This document shows positions 44,018 through 52,243 of a stretch of 64,000 nt of DNA, piece by piece. Position numbers and translations under genes: made by a program. Position 1 is the stretch's first letter. Each line of letters begins with the position of its first letter. Origin of the DNA: Pseudomonas sp. PSE14 (lineage in GTDB: Bacteria > Pseudomonadota > Gammaproteobacteria > Pseudomonadales > Pseudomonadaceae). The notes below the pieces were generated by a model, which was given only the letters and a program-made list of their open reading frames with translations, was not told the DNA's origin and did no database searches. The stretch spans positions 3,782,001 through 3,846,000 of the forward strand of contig NZ_CP115669.1 in NCBI RefSeq assembly GCF_029203285.1, in the 5' to 3' direction.

Positions 44018-44265
44018 GTATGTCAAGCTCTTTATTTAAACTTTCAGCGTAACTACTGGGCTGTAGCGATATCAAGTAAGCGCATTATTCATAATCACCG
44101 GAAGTGCAACTAACAATACACTTGGAATGGTTCTTGATCGTGCTGTAAGAATGACTGAACCGGCATCGTGCCTGTAGTCTGCCTCAGAGAAGGGATGCAC
44201 CTACAGTCTCCGTCGCTCCCCTACCCCACTGCCGGCTCCAGCGCCCCAGCTTAATGACGGTCTTG

Positions 44266-44289
44266 AGTGGTACAATTGAGTAGTACAAT
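44266..44289. promoter_or_regulatory. Tandem integrase arm-type repeats, right end
   Basis: AGTGGTACAAT (44266-44276) and AGTAGTACAAT (44279-44289), 13 bp apart, 54 bp inside the attR core; they mirror the left pair in spacing and share its orientation. No gene was seen from 44018 to 44333. Confidence 0.75.
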
Positions 44290-44333
44290 CAAGACAGAAG
44301 ACAATTCATAAGTCGTTGTAATTTAAAGACTTT

Positions 44334-44366
44334 TCAATTTAACGTCAGAATCAGAATATCGGTCAT
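44334..44366 (-). pseudogene. Severed 5' end of the amidotransferase gene (10-codon ghost ORF)
   Basis: ATG in the attR core preceded by GGAGGTGACC; reads MTDILILT and then LN and a stop in element DNA. It is the native start of the 31715-32419 gene, left behind by integration. Excision would rejoin it to the gene. Confidence 0.85.
44344..44366. other. attR core (23-bp direct repeat, right copy)
   Basis: Perfect copy of 32397-32419. To its right, on the minus strand, the bases GGAGGTGACC precede the ATG, the original ribosome-binding site of the amidotransferase. Confidence 0.9.
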
Positions 44367-44520
44367 GGTCACCTCCGCACGGCAGTCTGCCGCATCGGGG
44401 AGGTGTCATAAACCCCAGCGTACCCGCGCGGAAACCGCGCCGTCATGGTGGGTGACGGCGCGTATGCGGTTGCGGGTAGACAATCACAGCCGTCAGTCGA
44501 CGGCTCGGAACGCGTTGCTG

Positions 44521-44862
44521 CTAGGGACGCAGGGAGTTCACTTCCTGGGTCACGCCCCAGCCGTCCAGAACACCTCCCAGCGGCGCCACGACTTCCTCCA
44601 GGTCGTGCTCGAAAGCGCCGATGCCCGCATGGGTCGCGAACATCACCTTGCTGATCTGCAGGCTCCAGCCGCCATCGTCGCGGGCTTCGACCTGCGCCCT
44701 CAGCGACTCGCCCCGGAATTGCCGGGCGGCCTTACGGGCGTTCTGTTCATCGGGAAAGATGGCGAAAAAGTCGATGGGATGTATACGAGCGAAATCGAAA
44801 CCACCTTCCTTCATCCGGCGCAGCACGTTGACGCTGATATCCTCCGAGAGGGGCTTTTCCAT
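44521..44862 (-). CDS. RraB-like regulator of ribonuclease E activity
   Basis: About 113 residues of the RraB domain type (ribonuclease E inhibitor): FDFARIHPIDFFAIFPDEQNARKAARQF and ADTHAGIGAFE-like C-terminal strands. ATG at 44862 after AAAGGAGG; a GTG three codons earlier abuts the ribosome-binding site. Two hairpins (GCGCCGTC/GACGGCGC near 44430-44455, GCCGTC/GACGGC near 44490) lie between it and the element. Confidence 0.7.
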   Translation of the reverse strand: MEKPLSEDISVNVLRRMKEGGFDFARIHPIDFFAIFPDEQNARKAARQFRGESLRAQVEARDDGGWSLQISKVMFATHAGIGAFEHDLEEVVAPLGGVLDGWGVTQEVNSLRP

Positions 44863-45089
44863 GGTACGCACCTCCTTTCGAGACGTTCAGAGTTTATTCC
44901 CCGCCAACGAACGCACCCCGACCTGGGGCAAGGATGCGTTCCGGGCACCTCTATGTGCCACGGGAAACGCCAAGCGAATCAACGTCCCCCAATTGCAGCC
45001 AAATCCGCCGAACACGCTGAAAGGCACTTTCCCTTGGCGGATTCCCAAGGCCACTTCACCAGCGTAGCGCCTCTACCGGCGAGTTGCCG

Positions 45090-45998
45090 CTACTTCACCG
45101 CGTCGGCCCCGGCAACGGCGACAGGCGGCAATTCGGCACGACGGGTGCCCAGCACCAGCGCGGCGAGCACCAGCAGCATGCCCAGAGCGTGGCCGACACT
45201 GAAATGCTCGCCCAGCAGCGACACCCCGACCAGCGCGGAGCTGACCGGCATCAGGCCGGTGAACAGCCCGGCGACATTGGCCGGCACCTGTGCGATACCG
45301 CGGTACCAGAGCAGGAAGGACAGCACGCTGGCGCTCAGCGCGTAGAACAGCAGCCAACCCCAGGTCGCCGCACCAGGCAGGCTCCAATCGAATTCCAGCG
45401 CCTGCGGCACGGCCAGCGGCAGGAATAGCAGCAGCCCGGCCAGGTTGACGCCGAAAGCCATGGCCCAGGGCCGCACACTGAGCGACAGCCGGCGCGAGAA
45501 CACCGCGAACAGCGCTTCGGCCAGCACCGCGCCGAGCACCAGCAGGTTGCCGGCGACACTGCCGCTGCCGGTTTCCGGGTGTTCCAGCAGGTTCAGCGCG
45601 GCGATGCCCGACACCGCCAGCACGATCGCCAACAACTGCGGTGCACTGATCCGCTCGCGCAGCCAGAGCCAGGCCAGCAGCGCGATCACGCTCGGCGTGG
45701 CGCTGGTGATGATTCCGGCGCTGGTCGCCGAGGTCAGCAGCACGCCGTGCAACATGCACAGGCTGAACAGGAAGCAACCGAAGAACGCCTGCAGGAACAG
45801 CCCGCCGCAGGCCCGGCGATCCAGCCCCCGGCGGGCGTCGCGGAGGAACATGCCCGGCAGCAGCACCAGGCTGGCGATGAGGAAGCGCAAGGCCGCGAAC
45901 AGGTAGAGCGGGACTTCGGCGAGGATCAGCTTGCCGATGGCGATATTGCCCCCGACGAGCAGCATCGACAGGGCCAGGCAGGCATAGGCGAATGGCAT
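45090..45998 (-). CDS. EamA-family (DMT) permease
   Basis: A 302-residue, ten-helix drug/metabolite transporter with two EamA repeats (LVGGNIAIGKLILAEVPLYLFAALRFLIA at the start). The internal ATG at 45998 is chosen because the upstream frame extension is not hydrophobic or family-like. Exported compound unknown. Confidence 0.85.
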   Translation of the reverse strand: MPFAYACLALSMLLVGGNIAIGKLILAEVPLYLFAALRFLIASLVLLPGMFLRDARRGLDRRACGGLFLQAFFGCFLFSLCMLHGVLLTSATSAGIITSATPSVIALLAWLWLRERISAPQLLAIVLAVSGIAALNLLEHPETGSGSVAGNLLVLGAVLAEALFAVFSRRLSLSVRPWAMAFGVNLAGLLLFLPLAVPQALEFDWSLPGAATWGWLLFYALSASVLSFLLWYRGIAQVPANVAGLFTGLMPVSSALVGVSLLGEHFSVGHALGMLLVLAALVLGTRRAELPPVAVAGADAVK

Positions 45999-46098
45999 GA
46001 CGGCATCCTTGCATCGGGTGGTGGACCGTCCCGGCGGGACGACGTTCCAGCATCCGGGCCGGCACCTCTGCGCGCAAGAACGGAAACAACCTGAAACA

Positions 46099-46773
46099 CT
46101 ATCCCCCCAGGGCAATGCACAGCCCGGTCATCGCCACGCCCAGCGCGGTGAAACCCAGCGCCCCCGGCCAGGGCGAATCGCCGGCCCAACGCGCCAGCAG
46201 CCAGCCGAGCATGAACAGCATGACCACGCCGATAGCCTGGGCCAGCCGCAGCGCCAGCAGGTCGTCCGGCACCAACCAGAGCGGCAGGATCATCGGCAGG
46301 GTGATTCCTGTGACCAGCAGCACGATCAGCAGGGCCGCCAACCACACCTCGGCGCCGCCGCGCGGCGGCTCGCCAGTCCCCAGAGACGACCCCATCAGGC
46401 GCTGGCGCAGGCGCCAGACCTCGTCCGGTTGCAGGACGGCCACCAGCCGGGGCGGCAGGAAGTCGTCGAGTCCGTCGCGGAAATCCGTGTCGTTCGAGAT
46501 GCCACGCAAGGCCCGCAGGCGGCCATGTCGGTGAGTCCTCTCCACCCGCAGGCGCACCAGCAGCATCAGCGCGTCCACCAGGCCCCAGGCCAGGTTGCAG
46601 CCCAGCGCGGCGACGATCAGGTCCTGCCGGCTCGCCCCGCCACTGGCGGCGGAAATCACCGAGATGATGGTCAGGGTCATGATCACCCCGTAGGTCATCT
46701 CGCTGACCCGGTCGAAGGGTGTGGTGATGTCCTGCAGCACACGCTGCCAGGCGCTGTCGTGGTGTTCCTGCAT
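46099..46773 (-). CDS. VIT1/CCC1-like membrane protein
   Basis: A 224-residue protein with an N-terminal pair of helices (RVSEMTYGVIMTLTIISVISAASGG and LIVAALGCNLAWGLVDALMLLV), a charged middle loop and three C-terminal helices. The first part resembles the vacuolar iron transporter (VIT) family, but the metal-site residues cannot be confirmed, so transport of iron or manganese is only suggested. Confidence 0.65.
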   Translation of the reverse strand: MQEHHDSAWQRVLQDITTPFDRVSEMTYGVIMTLTIISVISAASGGASRQDLIVAALGCNLAWGLVDALMLLVRLRVERTHRHGRLRALRGISNDTDFRDGLDDFLPPRLVAVLQPDEVWRLRQRLMGSSLGTGEPPRGGAEVWLAALLIVLLVTGITLPMILPLWLVPDDLLALRLAQAIGVVMLFMLGWLLARWAGDSPWPGALGFTALGVAMTGLCIALGG

Positions 46774-46806
46774 GGGTCGGCCTCCTTCGCCGCCCGTGCA
46801 GTCTAC

Positions 46807-47568
46807 TCAGGCGCGGCTGAGCCAGGCCATCACCCAGCGGTTAAGCGATGGCGGCGACAACTGGCCGGACCAGTACATCGCCCGGAACAGCGCGCCGATG
46901 GGACGGTGCACCGCCCTGCTCCCGGCCTGGCGCCAGGCCGCTTCGGCGATGTCCTCGGCACTCAGGGTCACGCCCAGGCGGCGTAGCACCGGCGGCTCGA
47001 CGATCTGGCTGGCGACCATCGGCGTGCGCACGAAGGGCGGCATCAGGTCGGCGACGCGGATGCCATGTTCGCGCCATTCCAGCTCCAGCGCCTCGGTCAG
47101 CCCGCGCACGGCGAACTTCGACGCCGAGTAGCTGGCCATCTGCGGCACGCCATACAGCCCGGAGGCAGAGCCCATGTTCAGCACCTGCGCGCCCGGCGTG
47201 CGCTTGAGGTACGGCAGCGCGGCGTAGCAGCAGTTGAGCACGCCCTGCACGTTGATCGCGATGATGCGCTGGTGATCGGCCAGGCTGATGTCCTCGAAGC
47301 GGCCGAAACGCAGGATGCCCGCGCAGTTGAACAGCAGGCGCAGACCGCCGTCGCAGTCTTCGGCGTACTCACGCACCGCGGCAGCCACCGCCTCGGCATC
47401 GGTGACATCCAGCGCTCGCCGCCAGGCGCCACCCAGCTCCATGGCAAGCGCCGCCAGCGGCTCGGGGCTCAGGTCGATCAGGCCCACGCGCCAGCCACGC
47501 TGGTGGAACAGTTTCGCGGTGGCGGCGCCAATGCCCGAGGCGGCGCCGCTGATCAGGATGTTGTTCAT
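46807..47568 (-). CDS. Short-chain dehydrogenase/reductase
   Basis: A 253-residue SDR: GAASGIGAATAKLF is the TGxxxGxG cofactor motif, FNCAGIL the NNAG-like strand, and YSASKFAVRGL the YxxxK active site. Overlaps the hydrolase gene by 4 bp and probably acts with the neighbouring hydrolase and flavin monooxygenase on a hydroxylated or ester intermediate. Confidence 0.93.
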   Translation of the reverse strand: MNNILISGAASGIGAATAKLFHQRGWRVGLIDLSPEPLAALAMELGGAWRRALDVTDAEAVAAAVREYAEDCDGGLRLLFNCAGILRFGRFEDISLADHQRIIAINVQGVLNCCYAALPYLKRTPGAQVLNMGSASGLYGVPQMASYSASKFAVRGLTEALELEWREHGIRVADLMPPFVRTPMVASQIVEPPVLRRLGVTLSAEDIAEAAWRQAGSRAVHRPIGALFRAMYWSGQLSPPSLNRWVMAWLSRA

Positions 47569-48512
47569 CGACGCACTCCCTGCAGATGTTGGGCAACGAA
47601 ATCGGCGGCGTCCTGCAGCGCGCGGTCGGCCACCTTCAGCACCCCGGCATGGGCCTGGAACACATGCCAGCAGTTGGCAAAGCGCTGCAGTTTCACCACG
47701 GCACCATAGCGCCGCGCGGCATCGACGAAACGCAGGCTGTCATTGCGCAGCACTTCATCCTCGCCAACCTGGATCAGCAACGGCGGCAGGCCGCTGAGAT
47801 CGGCGTACAGCGGCGACAGCTGCGCGTCGGTCCGGGGCACTCCAGGCGGGCAGAACATCGCCATGGCGCTGTCCATCCAGGCGCGGGTGATCAAGGGGTC
47901 GCCCGCCGCCGGCACATGCAGATGCTCGGCGGTGAGGTCGGTCACCGGCGAGAAGGTCACCAGCGCGCCGGGCATTGACAGGCCGAGCGCTTTGGCTTGC
48001 AGCGCGAGCTGCAGGGTCAGGTGGCCGCCGGCGGAATCCCCGGCAATGGCGATGGCCGCCGCCGGGATACCCTTGTCCAGCAGCGCGCGGTAGGCCGCCA
48101 CGGCGTCGTCGCGCTGGGCCGGAAACGGATGCTCCGGCGCCAGGCGGTAATCCAGCACCCAGACCTCCGCCCGGCAGCGCCGCGCCAGGTTGGCGGTGAT
48201 GGCGCGGTGGGTGGCCGGCGACCCCACCAGGTAGGCGCCGCCATGCAGGTAGAGGATCACCCTTCCCTCCCCACCCTCGCGGGGCCGCCAGACCTCGCAG
48301 GGCAGCCCGCCCAGGGTCGTCTGCTCGCGCAGCAGGCCACGGGGCGTCAGGGTCGCGGCGGTCAGCCCGCGCAGCAATGCGCGCTGCGCCTTCACCGGCA
48401 GCTGCGGGCCCATCAGGCCACGGAACAGCAGGTTGAGCAGGCCGCGCAAGACGGCGGTCAGGACTTTCTGGCCAAGGGACAGCGGCATCACGGGCTCAAC
48501 GGATGCAGTCAT
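47565..48512 (-). CDS. Alpha/beta hydrolase of the HSL family
   Basis: A 315-residue esterase: HGGAYLVGSP is the oxyanion motif, GDSAGGHLTL the nucleophile elbow with catalytic Ser, and Asp in VGEDEVLRND and His in ANCWHVF complete the triad. Overlaps the SDR start by 4 bp and the monooxygenase gene by 17 bp. Could cleave the ester made by a Baeyer-Villiger-type step. Confidence 0.92.
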   Translation of the reverse strand: MTASVEPVMPLSLGQKVLTAVLRGLLNLLFRGLMGPQLPVKAQRALLRGLTAATLTPRGLLREQTTLGGLPCEVWRPREGGEGRVILYLHGGAYLVGSPATHRAITANLARRCRAEVWVLDYRLAPEHPFPAQRDDAVAAYRALLDKGIPAAAIAIAGDSAGGHLTLQLALQAKALGLSMPGALVTFSPVTDLTAEHLHVPAAGDPLITRAWMDSAMAMFCPPGVPRTDAQLSPLYADLSGLPPLLIQVGEDEVLRNDSLRFVDAARRYGAVVKLQRFANCWHVFQAHAGVLKVADRALQDAADFVAQHLQGVRR

Positions 48513-49971
48513 AGTCGGCGAACTCCGGCTGACGGGTCAGTTGACGGTAGCGGAAGGTGAAACCCGGCCAGTTGACGGTATTGCGGCCGCTGGCGGTCTT
48601 GTACCAGCTGTTGCAACCGCGCTCCCAGATGGTGTGGCCCAGCTCATGTTGCAGGTGCTGGTTGAAACGCTGCTGCACCTGGGGTTTCACGTCCAGGTAC
48701 TTCAGGCCCTCGCGGCGGATGCGCTGCAGGCAGGCCAGCACGTAGGGGAACTGGCTTTCCAGCATGTAGATGATCGAGCTGTGCCCCAGGTTGGTGTTCG
48801 GCCCGTAGAGGATGAACAGGTTGGGGAAGCCGCTGACGCTGATGCCCTTGTAGGCTTCCGCGCCATCCTTCCAGGCCTGATTCAGCTCGCGCCCGCCCAG
48901 GCCCTGGACACGCATCGGCGCCAGGAACTCGGTGGCGGCGAAACCGGTGCCGTAGATGAGGGTATCCACCGGATGGCGCTGGCCGTCGCGGGTGACGATG
49001 GCGTCCTCGGTGACTTCGCGAATGCCCGTATCGACCAGCTTCACATTGCTGCGCGCCAGCGCCGGGTAGTAGTCGTTGCTGATCAGGATGCGCTTGCAGC
49101 CCAGCGGGTAATCCGGCTCCAACCGCGCGCGCAGGCCCGCGTCGGGAATGCCGCGCCGCAGGTGGCGATGGAAGCTCAGGCGCATCACCTTCATCAGCGG
49201 CGGGAACACGGTGAAGGCCAACGCCCGCGCTTCGTGCTGGACATACTTGAGCCCCCGGTCCAGGCGTTGCAGCCACGGCAGGCGCGCCTTCAGGTGGCGC
49301 TCCCAGTCGGCGTAGGGGCGGTCCGGCTTGGGAATCACGTAGGCCGCGCTGCGCTGGAACAGCAGCAGCTCGGCGACCTTCGGCGCGATCTGTGGCACGA
49401 ACTGGATGGCGCTGGCACCGGTGCCAACCACCGCTACACGACTGCCTTCCAGCGGCGCCTCGGCGTCCCATTGCGCGGAATGGAAGGCCCTGCCTTTGAA
49501 GCGTTCGATACCCGGCAAGTGCGGAATCAGCGGACGGCTCAGTTGGCCGAGCGCGCAGACCAGCGACTGGGCGCGCAACTCCTCGCCATTGGCGCAGGTC
49601 ACCCGCCACTCCCCGGCCGCTTCGTCGAAGCCCGCCGCGCTGACCTCGCAGTGGAAGCGGATACGTTCGCGCAGGCCGTACTTGTCCGCGCAGTGCCGGG
49701 CGTAGTCGAGGATTTCCGCCTGCGGCGCGAACTTGCGCGACCAGTCGGCCTTGGGTTCGAAGGAGAAGGAATACAGGTGCGAAGGCACGTCGCAGGCGGC
49801 GCCCGGATAGCGGTTCTCGCGCCAACAACCGCCAACGTCGCCGGCCTTCTCGAGGATCAGGAAGTCGTCGATACCCGCCTGTTTCAGACGGATCGCCAGG
49901 CCCAGGCCGGCGAAGCCGGCACCGATGATCAGCACGCGCACGGCAGCCGACCCGGGGGAAGTGTTTGTCAT
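48496..49971 (-). CDS. Flavin-containing monooxygenase, Baeyer-Villiger type
   Basis: A 491-residue FAD/NADPH enzyme: GAGFAGLGLAIRL is the FAD motif, GTGASAIQF the NADPH motif, and FKGRAFHSAQWD fits the BVMO fingerprint FxGxxxHxxxW. With the coupled hydrolase and SDR it can oxidise a ketone, hydrolyse the ester and oxidise the alcohol. An AraC-type regulator is divergent. Confidence 0.92.
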   Translation of the reverse strand: MTNTSPGSAAVRVLIIGAGFAGLGLAIRLKQAGIDDFLILEKAGDVGGCWRENRYPGAACDVPSHLYSFSFEPKADWSRKFAPQAEILDYARHCADKYGLRERIRFHCEVSAAGFDEAAGEWRVTCANGEELRAQSLVCALGQLSRPLIPHLPGIERFKGRAFHSAQWDAEAPLEGSRVAVVGTGASAIQFVPQIAPKVAELLLFQRSAAYVIPKPDRPYADWERHLKARLPWLQRLDRGLKYVQHEARALAFTVFPPLMKVMRLSFHRHLRRGIPDAGLRARLEPDYPLGCKRILISNDYYPALARSNVKLVDTGIREVTEDAIVTRDGQRHPVDTLIYGTGFAATEFLAPMRVQGLGGRELNQAWKDGAEAYKGISVSGFPNLFILYGPNTNLGHSSIIYMLESQFPYVLACLQRIRREGLKYLDVKPQVQQRFNQHLQHELGHTIWERGCNSWYKTASGRNTVNWPGFTFRYRQLTRQPEFADYDCIR

Positions 49972-50102
49972 TGTTGTGCTCCCGGTGGTGTTTCCCGCCC
50001 GATGGCGGATGGGAACATCCTAGGGCTTCATTCGTCACTGGGTTATGGCATAGTCGGACATAAAATTGTGACTTTCGGTCACTTTGTCCGACGAGGATTC
50101 TC

Positions 50103-51119
50103 ATGCCTGCCTCTCCTCCCTGGTCGCCCCGCCGCAGCGCCGTCAGCGTGCAACTGCTGACGCAGTTCGCCCTGGACCACGGCCTGAACCTGGAACAGTG
50201 CCTGGGCGGCACCGGCCTGGACATCGGCGTGCTCGCCGATCCCGGCGCGGACGTGGACGCGGAGCAGGAGCTGAGCCTGGTGCGCAACCTGGCCCGGCAC
50301 CTGGGGCACATCCCCGGCATCGGCCTCAAAGCCGGGCTGCGCTACCACCTCAACACCTATGGTATCTGGGGCTTCGCCCTGCTCAGCAGCGCCACCTTCC
50401 TCAGCGCCGCGCGCCTGGGGCTGCGCTACCTCGACCTGACCTACGCCTTCCACCGCATGCGCCTGGAGGAGCACGACGGCGAGGCGCACCTGCTGCTGGA
50501 CGACACCGCCATCCCGGAGGACCTGCGTGACTTCCTGATCGAGCGCGACGGCGGCGGCGTGCTGCGCATCCAGCGCGACCTGACCAACCAGCCGGCGCCC
50601 GTGCGCCAGGTCAGCTTCCGCCGCGAAGCCCCCAGCGACGTGCAGCCCTACATCGATGAGTTGGGCGTACGGCCGCTGTTCGGCCAGGCGGAGAACCGCA
50701 TCGTCTTCGACAGCCGCATCCTCGAACTGCCACTACCGGGCGCCAACCCGGAGGTGGCGCTGCGCTGCGAGGAGCAATGCCGCGCCCTGCTCGCCCGCCG
50801 CCAGGTGCGCACCGGGCTGTCCGGGCAGATCCGCGACCGCTTGCTGGCCACGCCAGGCCGGCTGCCGGACATGGAACAGATGGCCGAGGCCATGCACATG
50901 ACCTCGCGTACCCTGCGCCGTCGCCTGGAGGCCGAAGGCAGCAGCTTCCGCGCGCTGGTGGACGAGGTGCGCCAGGCGCTGGCCGAGGAACTGCTGGCCA
51001 CGGGCGTGATTCGTCTGGAGGAGATCGCCGAGCGGCTCGGCTATGGGGAGGTGTCGAACTTCATTCACGCCTTCCGCCGCTGGAAAGGTGTGACGCCGGG
51101 GCGTTTCCGCCGCGGCTAG
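50103..51119 (+). CDS. AraC-family transcriptional regulator
   Basis: A 338-residue regulator with an N-terminal arabinose-binding-like half (DUF4844-type layout as in OruR/ArgR relatives) and two C-terminal helix-turn-helices: MEQMAEAMHMTSRTLRRRLEAEG and IRLEEIAERLGYGEVSNFIHAFRRW. It probably activates the divergent monooxygenase-hydrolase-SDR cluster; 131 bp separate the two starts. Confidence 0.92.
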   Translation: MPASPPWSPRRSAVSVQLLTQFALDHGLNLEQCLGGTGLDIGVLADPGADVDAEQELSLVRNLARHLGHIPGIGLKAGLRYHLNTYGIWGFALLSSATFLSAARLGLRYLDLTYAFHRMRLEEHDGEAHLLLDDTAIPEDLRDFLIERDGGGVLRIQRDLTNQPAPVRQVSFRREAPSDVQPYIDELGVRPLFGQAENRIVFDSRILELPLPGANPEVALRCEEQCRALLARRQVRTGLSGQIRDRLLATPGRLPDMEQMAEAMHMTSRTLRRRLEAEGSSFRALVDEVRQALAEELLATGVIRLEEIAERLGYGEVSNFIHAFRRWKGVTPGRFRRG

Positions 51120-51174
51120 CGAAGAGCAGTCGACGATCCTGCGAGCCAAGGCCGCAGCAGATCGTCGAGAGGTT

Positions 51175-51960
51175 TCAGAAGACCAGCTTGTAGCCGATCG
51201 ATGCCAGCATCACCGCCAGGCACGGACGCAGCACGCCATCCGGAATGCGGCCGGCCAGGTGGCTGCCGACGTAGATGCCCGGCAGCGAGCCGATCAGCAG
51301 GTAGCCGAGCAGGCCCCAGTCCATGTTGCCCATGCTGGCATGGCCGAGGCCGGCGACCAGGGTGAGCGGTACGGCGTGGGCGATCTCGGTGCCCACCAGA
51401 CGGCGGGTGGCGAGGAAGGGATAGAGCATGAACAGCGCCACGGTACCCAGCGCGCCGGCGCCGATGGAAGTCAGCGCGACCATGGCGCCGAGGATGGCAC
51501 CGGTGACGACGGTCAGGGTGTTCAGCTTCGGGCCGCTGAAGTGGAAGCTGTCGCCGGCATGGCGCTGGGCGAAGGCCAGCACCTGCTTCTTGAACAGCAC
51601 CGCCAGCGCAGTGAGCAGCAGGACGATGCCCAGGGCATGCTTGATGATGCTGTTCATCGCCGCGGTATCGGCATTCAGGCTGTGCAGGAACAGCAGGGTC
51701 AGCGCCGCTGCCGGCACGCTGCCGAGGGCGAGCCAGCCGGTGATGCGCCAGTCGATGTTGTCGTTCTTGCGGTGAACCAGGACGCCGCCGGACTTGGTGA
51801 TGGCGGCATACAGCAGGTCGGTGCCGACCGCCGCGGCGGGATTGATGCCGAACCAGAGCAGGATGGGGGTCATCAGCGAGCCACCGCCAACGCCGGTCAT
51901 ACCGACGATGAAACCCACAACAAGACCCGCGATTACGAAACCGATATTGCCAACATCCAT
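51175..51960 (-). CDS. TauE/SafE-family sulfite or sulfonate exporter
   Basis: A 261-residue membrane protein with about eight helices in two repeats: LVVGFIVGMTGVGGGSLMTP and GAILGAMVALTSIGAGALGTV. The frame continues to 51990 with a GTG; the ATG at 51960 (MDVGNIGF) is preferred. An inverted repeat (AGACC-GTTGT-GGTCT near 52036-52050) and AT-rich DNA lie upstream. Function as anion exporter from family. Confidence 0.88.
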   Translation of the reverse strand: MDVGNIGFVIAGLVVGFIVGMTGVGGGSLMTPILLWFGINPAAAVGTDLLYAAITKSGGVLVHRKNDNIDWRITGWLALGSVPAAALTLLFLHSLNADTAAMNSIIKHALGIVLLLTALAVLFKKQVLAFAQRHAGDSFHFSGPKLNTLTVVTGAILGAMVALTSIGAGALGTVALFMLYPFLATRRLVGTEIAHAVPLTLVAGLGHASMGNMDWGLLGYLLIGSLPGIYVGSHLAGRIPDGVLRPCLAVMLASIGYKLVF

Positions 51961-52125
51961 CTGCGAGTCCTGACTGGCGTAACTGATCACCTCGTGGTGT
52001 GGGCGGCAGGATAACGACTTTTCTTATAATCCATTAGACCGTTGTGGTCTTAATTTATAACCGGTTTATACGGAAGCTTCTGCAGGAAAATCCCCGCCCC
52101 GAGAGTCTGGCACGAGGTTTTCCAC

Positions 52126-52184
52126 GTAGGAGCGAACAGCACCGGCGCCGGGTCCCAAAGGTTCGCGAGCAAGCTCGCTCCTGC
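52126..52184. repeat. Inverted pair of REP units
   Basis: GTAGGAGCGAACAGC at 52126 faces GGTTCGCGAGCAAGCTCGC at 52160-52184, in the gap between the TauE-like and sulfatase genes. The left unit is degenerate. Confidence 0.75.
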
Positions 52185-52202
52185 AGGAAATCAGCAGGCA
52201 TG

Positions 52203-52229
52203 AAAAAGGGGCCCAAAGGCCCCCTTTTC
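52203..52229 (-). terminator. Terminator downstream of the sulfatase gene
   Basis: AAAAGGGGCC pairs with GGCCCCCTTTT around a short loop, 15 bp past the stop; T-tracts on either strand. Confidence 0.85.
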
Positions 52230-52243
52230 CTCTCACCCGGCGA

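Larger units (their letters stand above)
32397..44366. mobile_element. Integrated element of about 11.9 kb in the 5' end of an amidotransferase gene
   Basis: Bounded by perfect 23-bp direct repeats (32397-32419 and 44344-44366), visibly poorer in G+C than the host on both sides. It carries a tyrosine integrase reading inward at the left end, tandem 13-bp arm-type repeats near both ends, a second recombinase, cargo proteins and tape-measure-like genes. No head, portal or terminase gene is visible. It may be a complete small element, a phage satellite or a deleted prophage. Confidence 0.88.
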
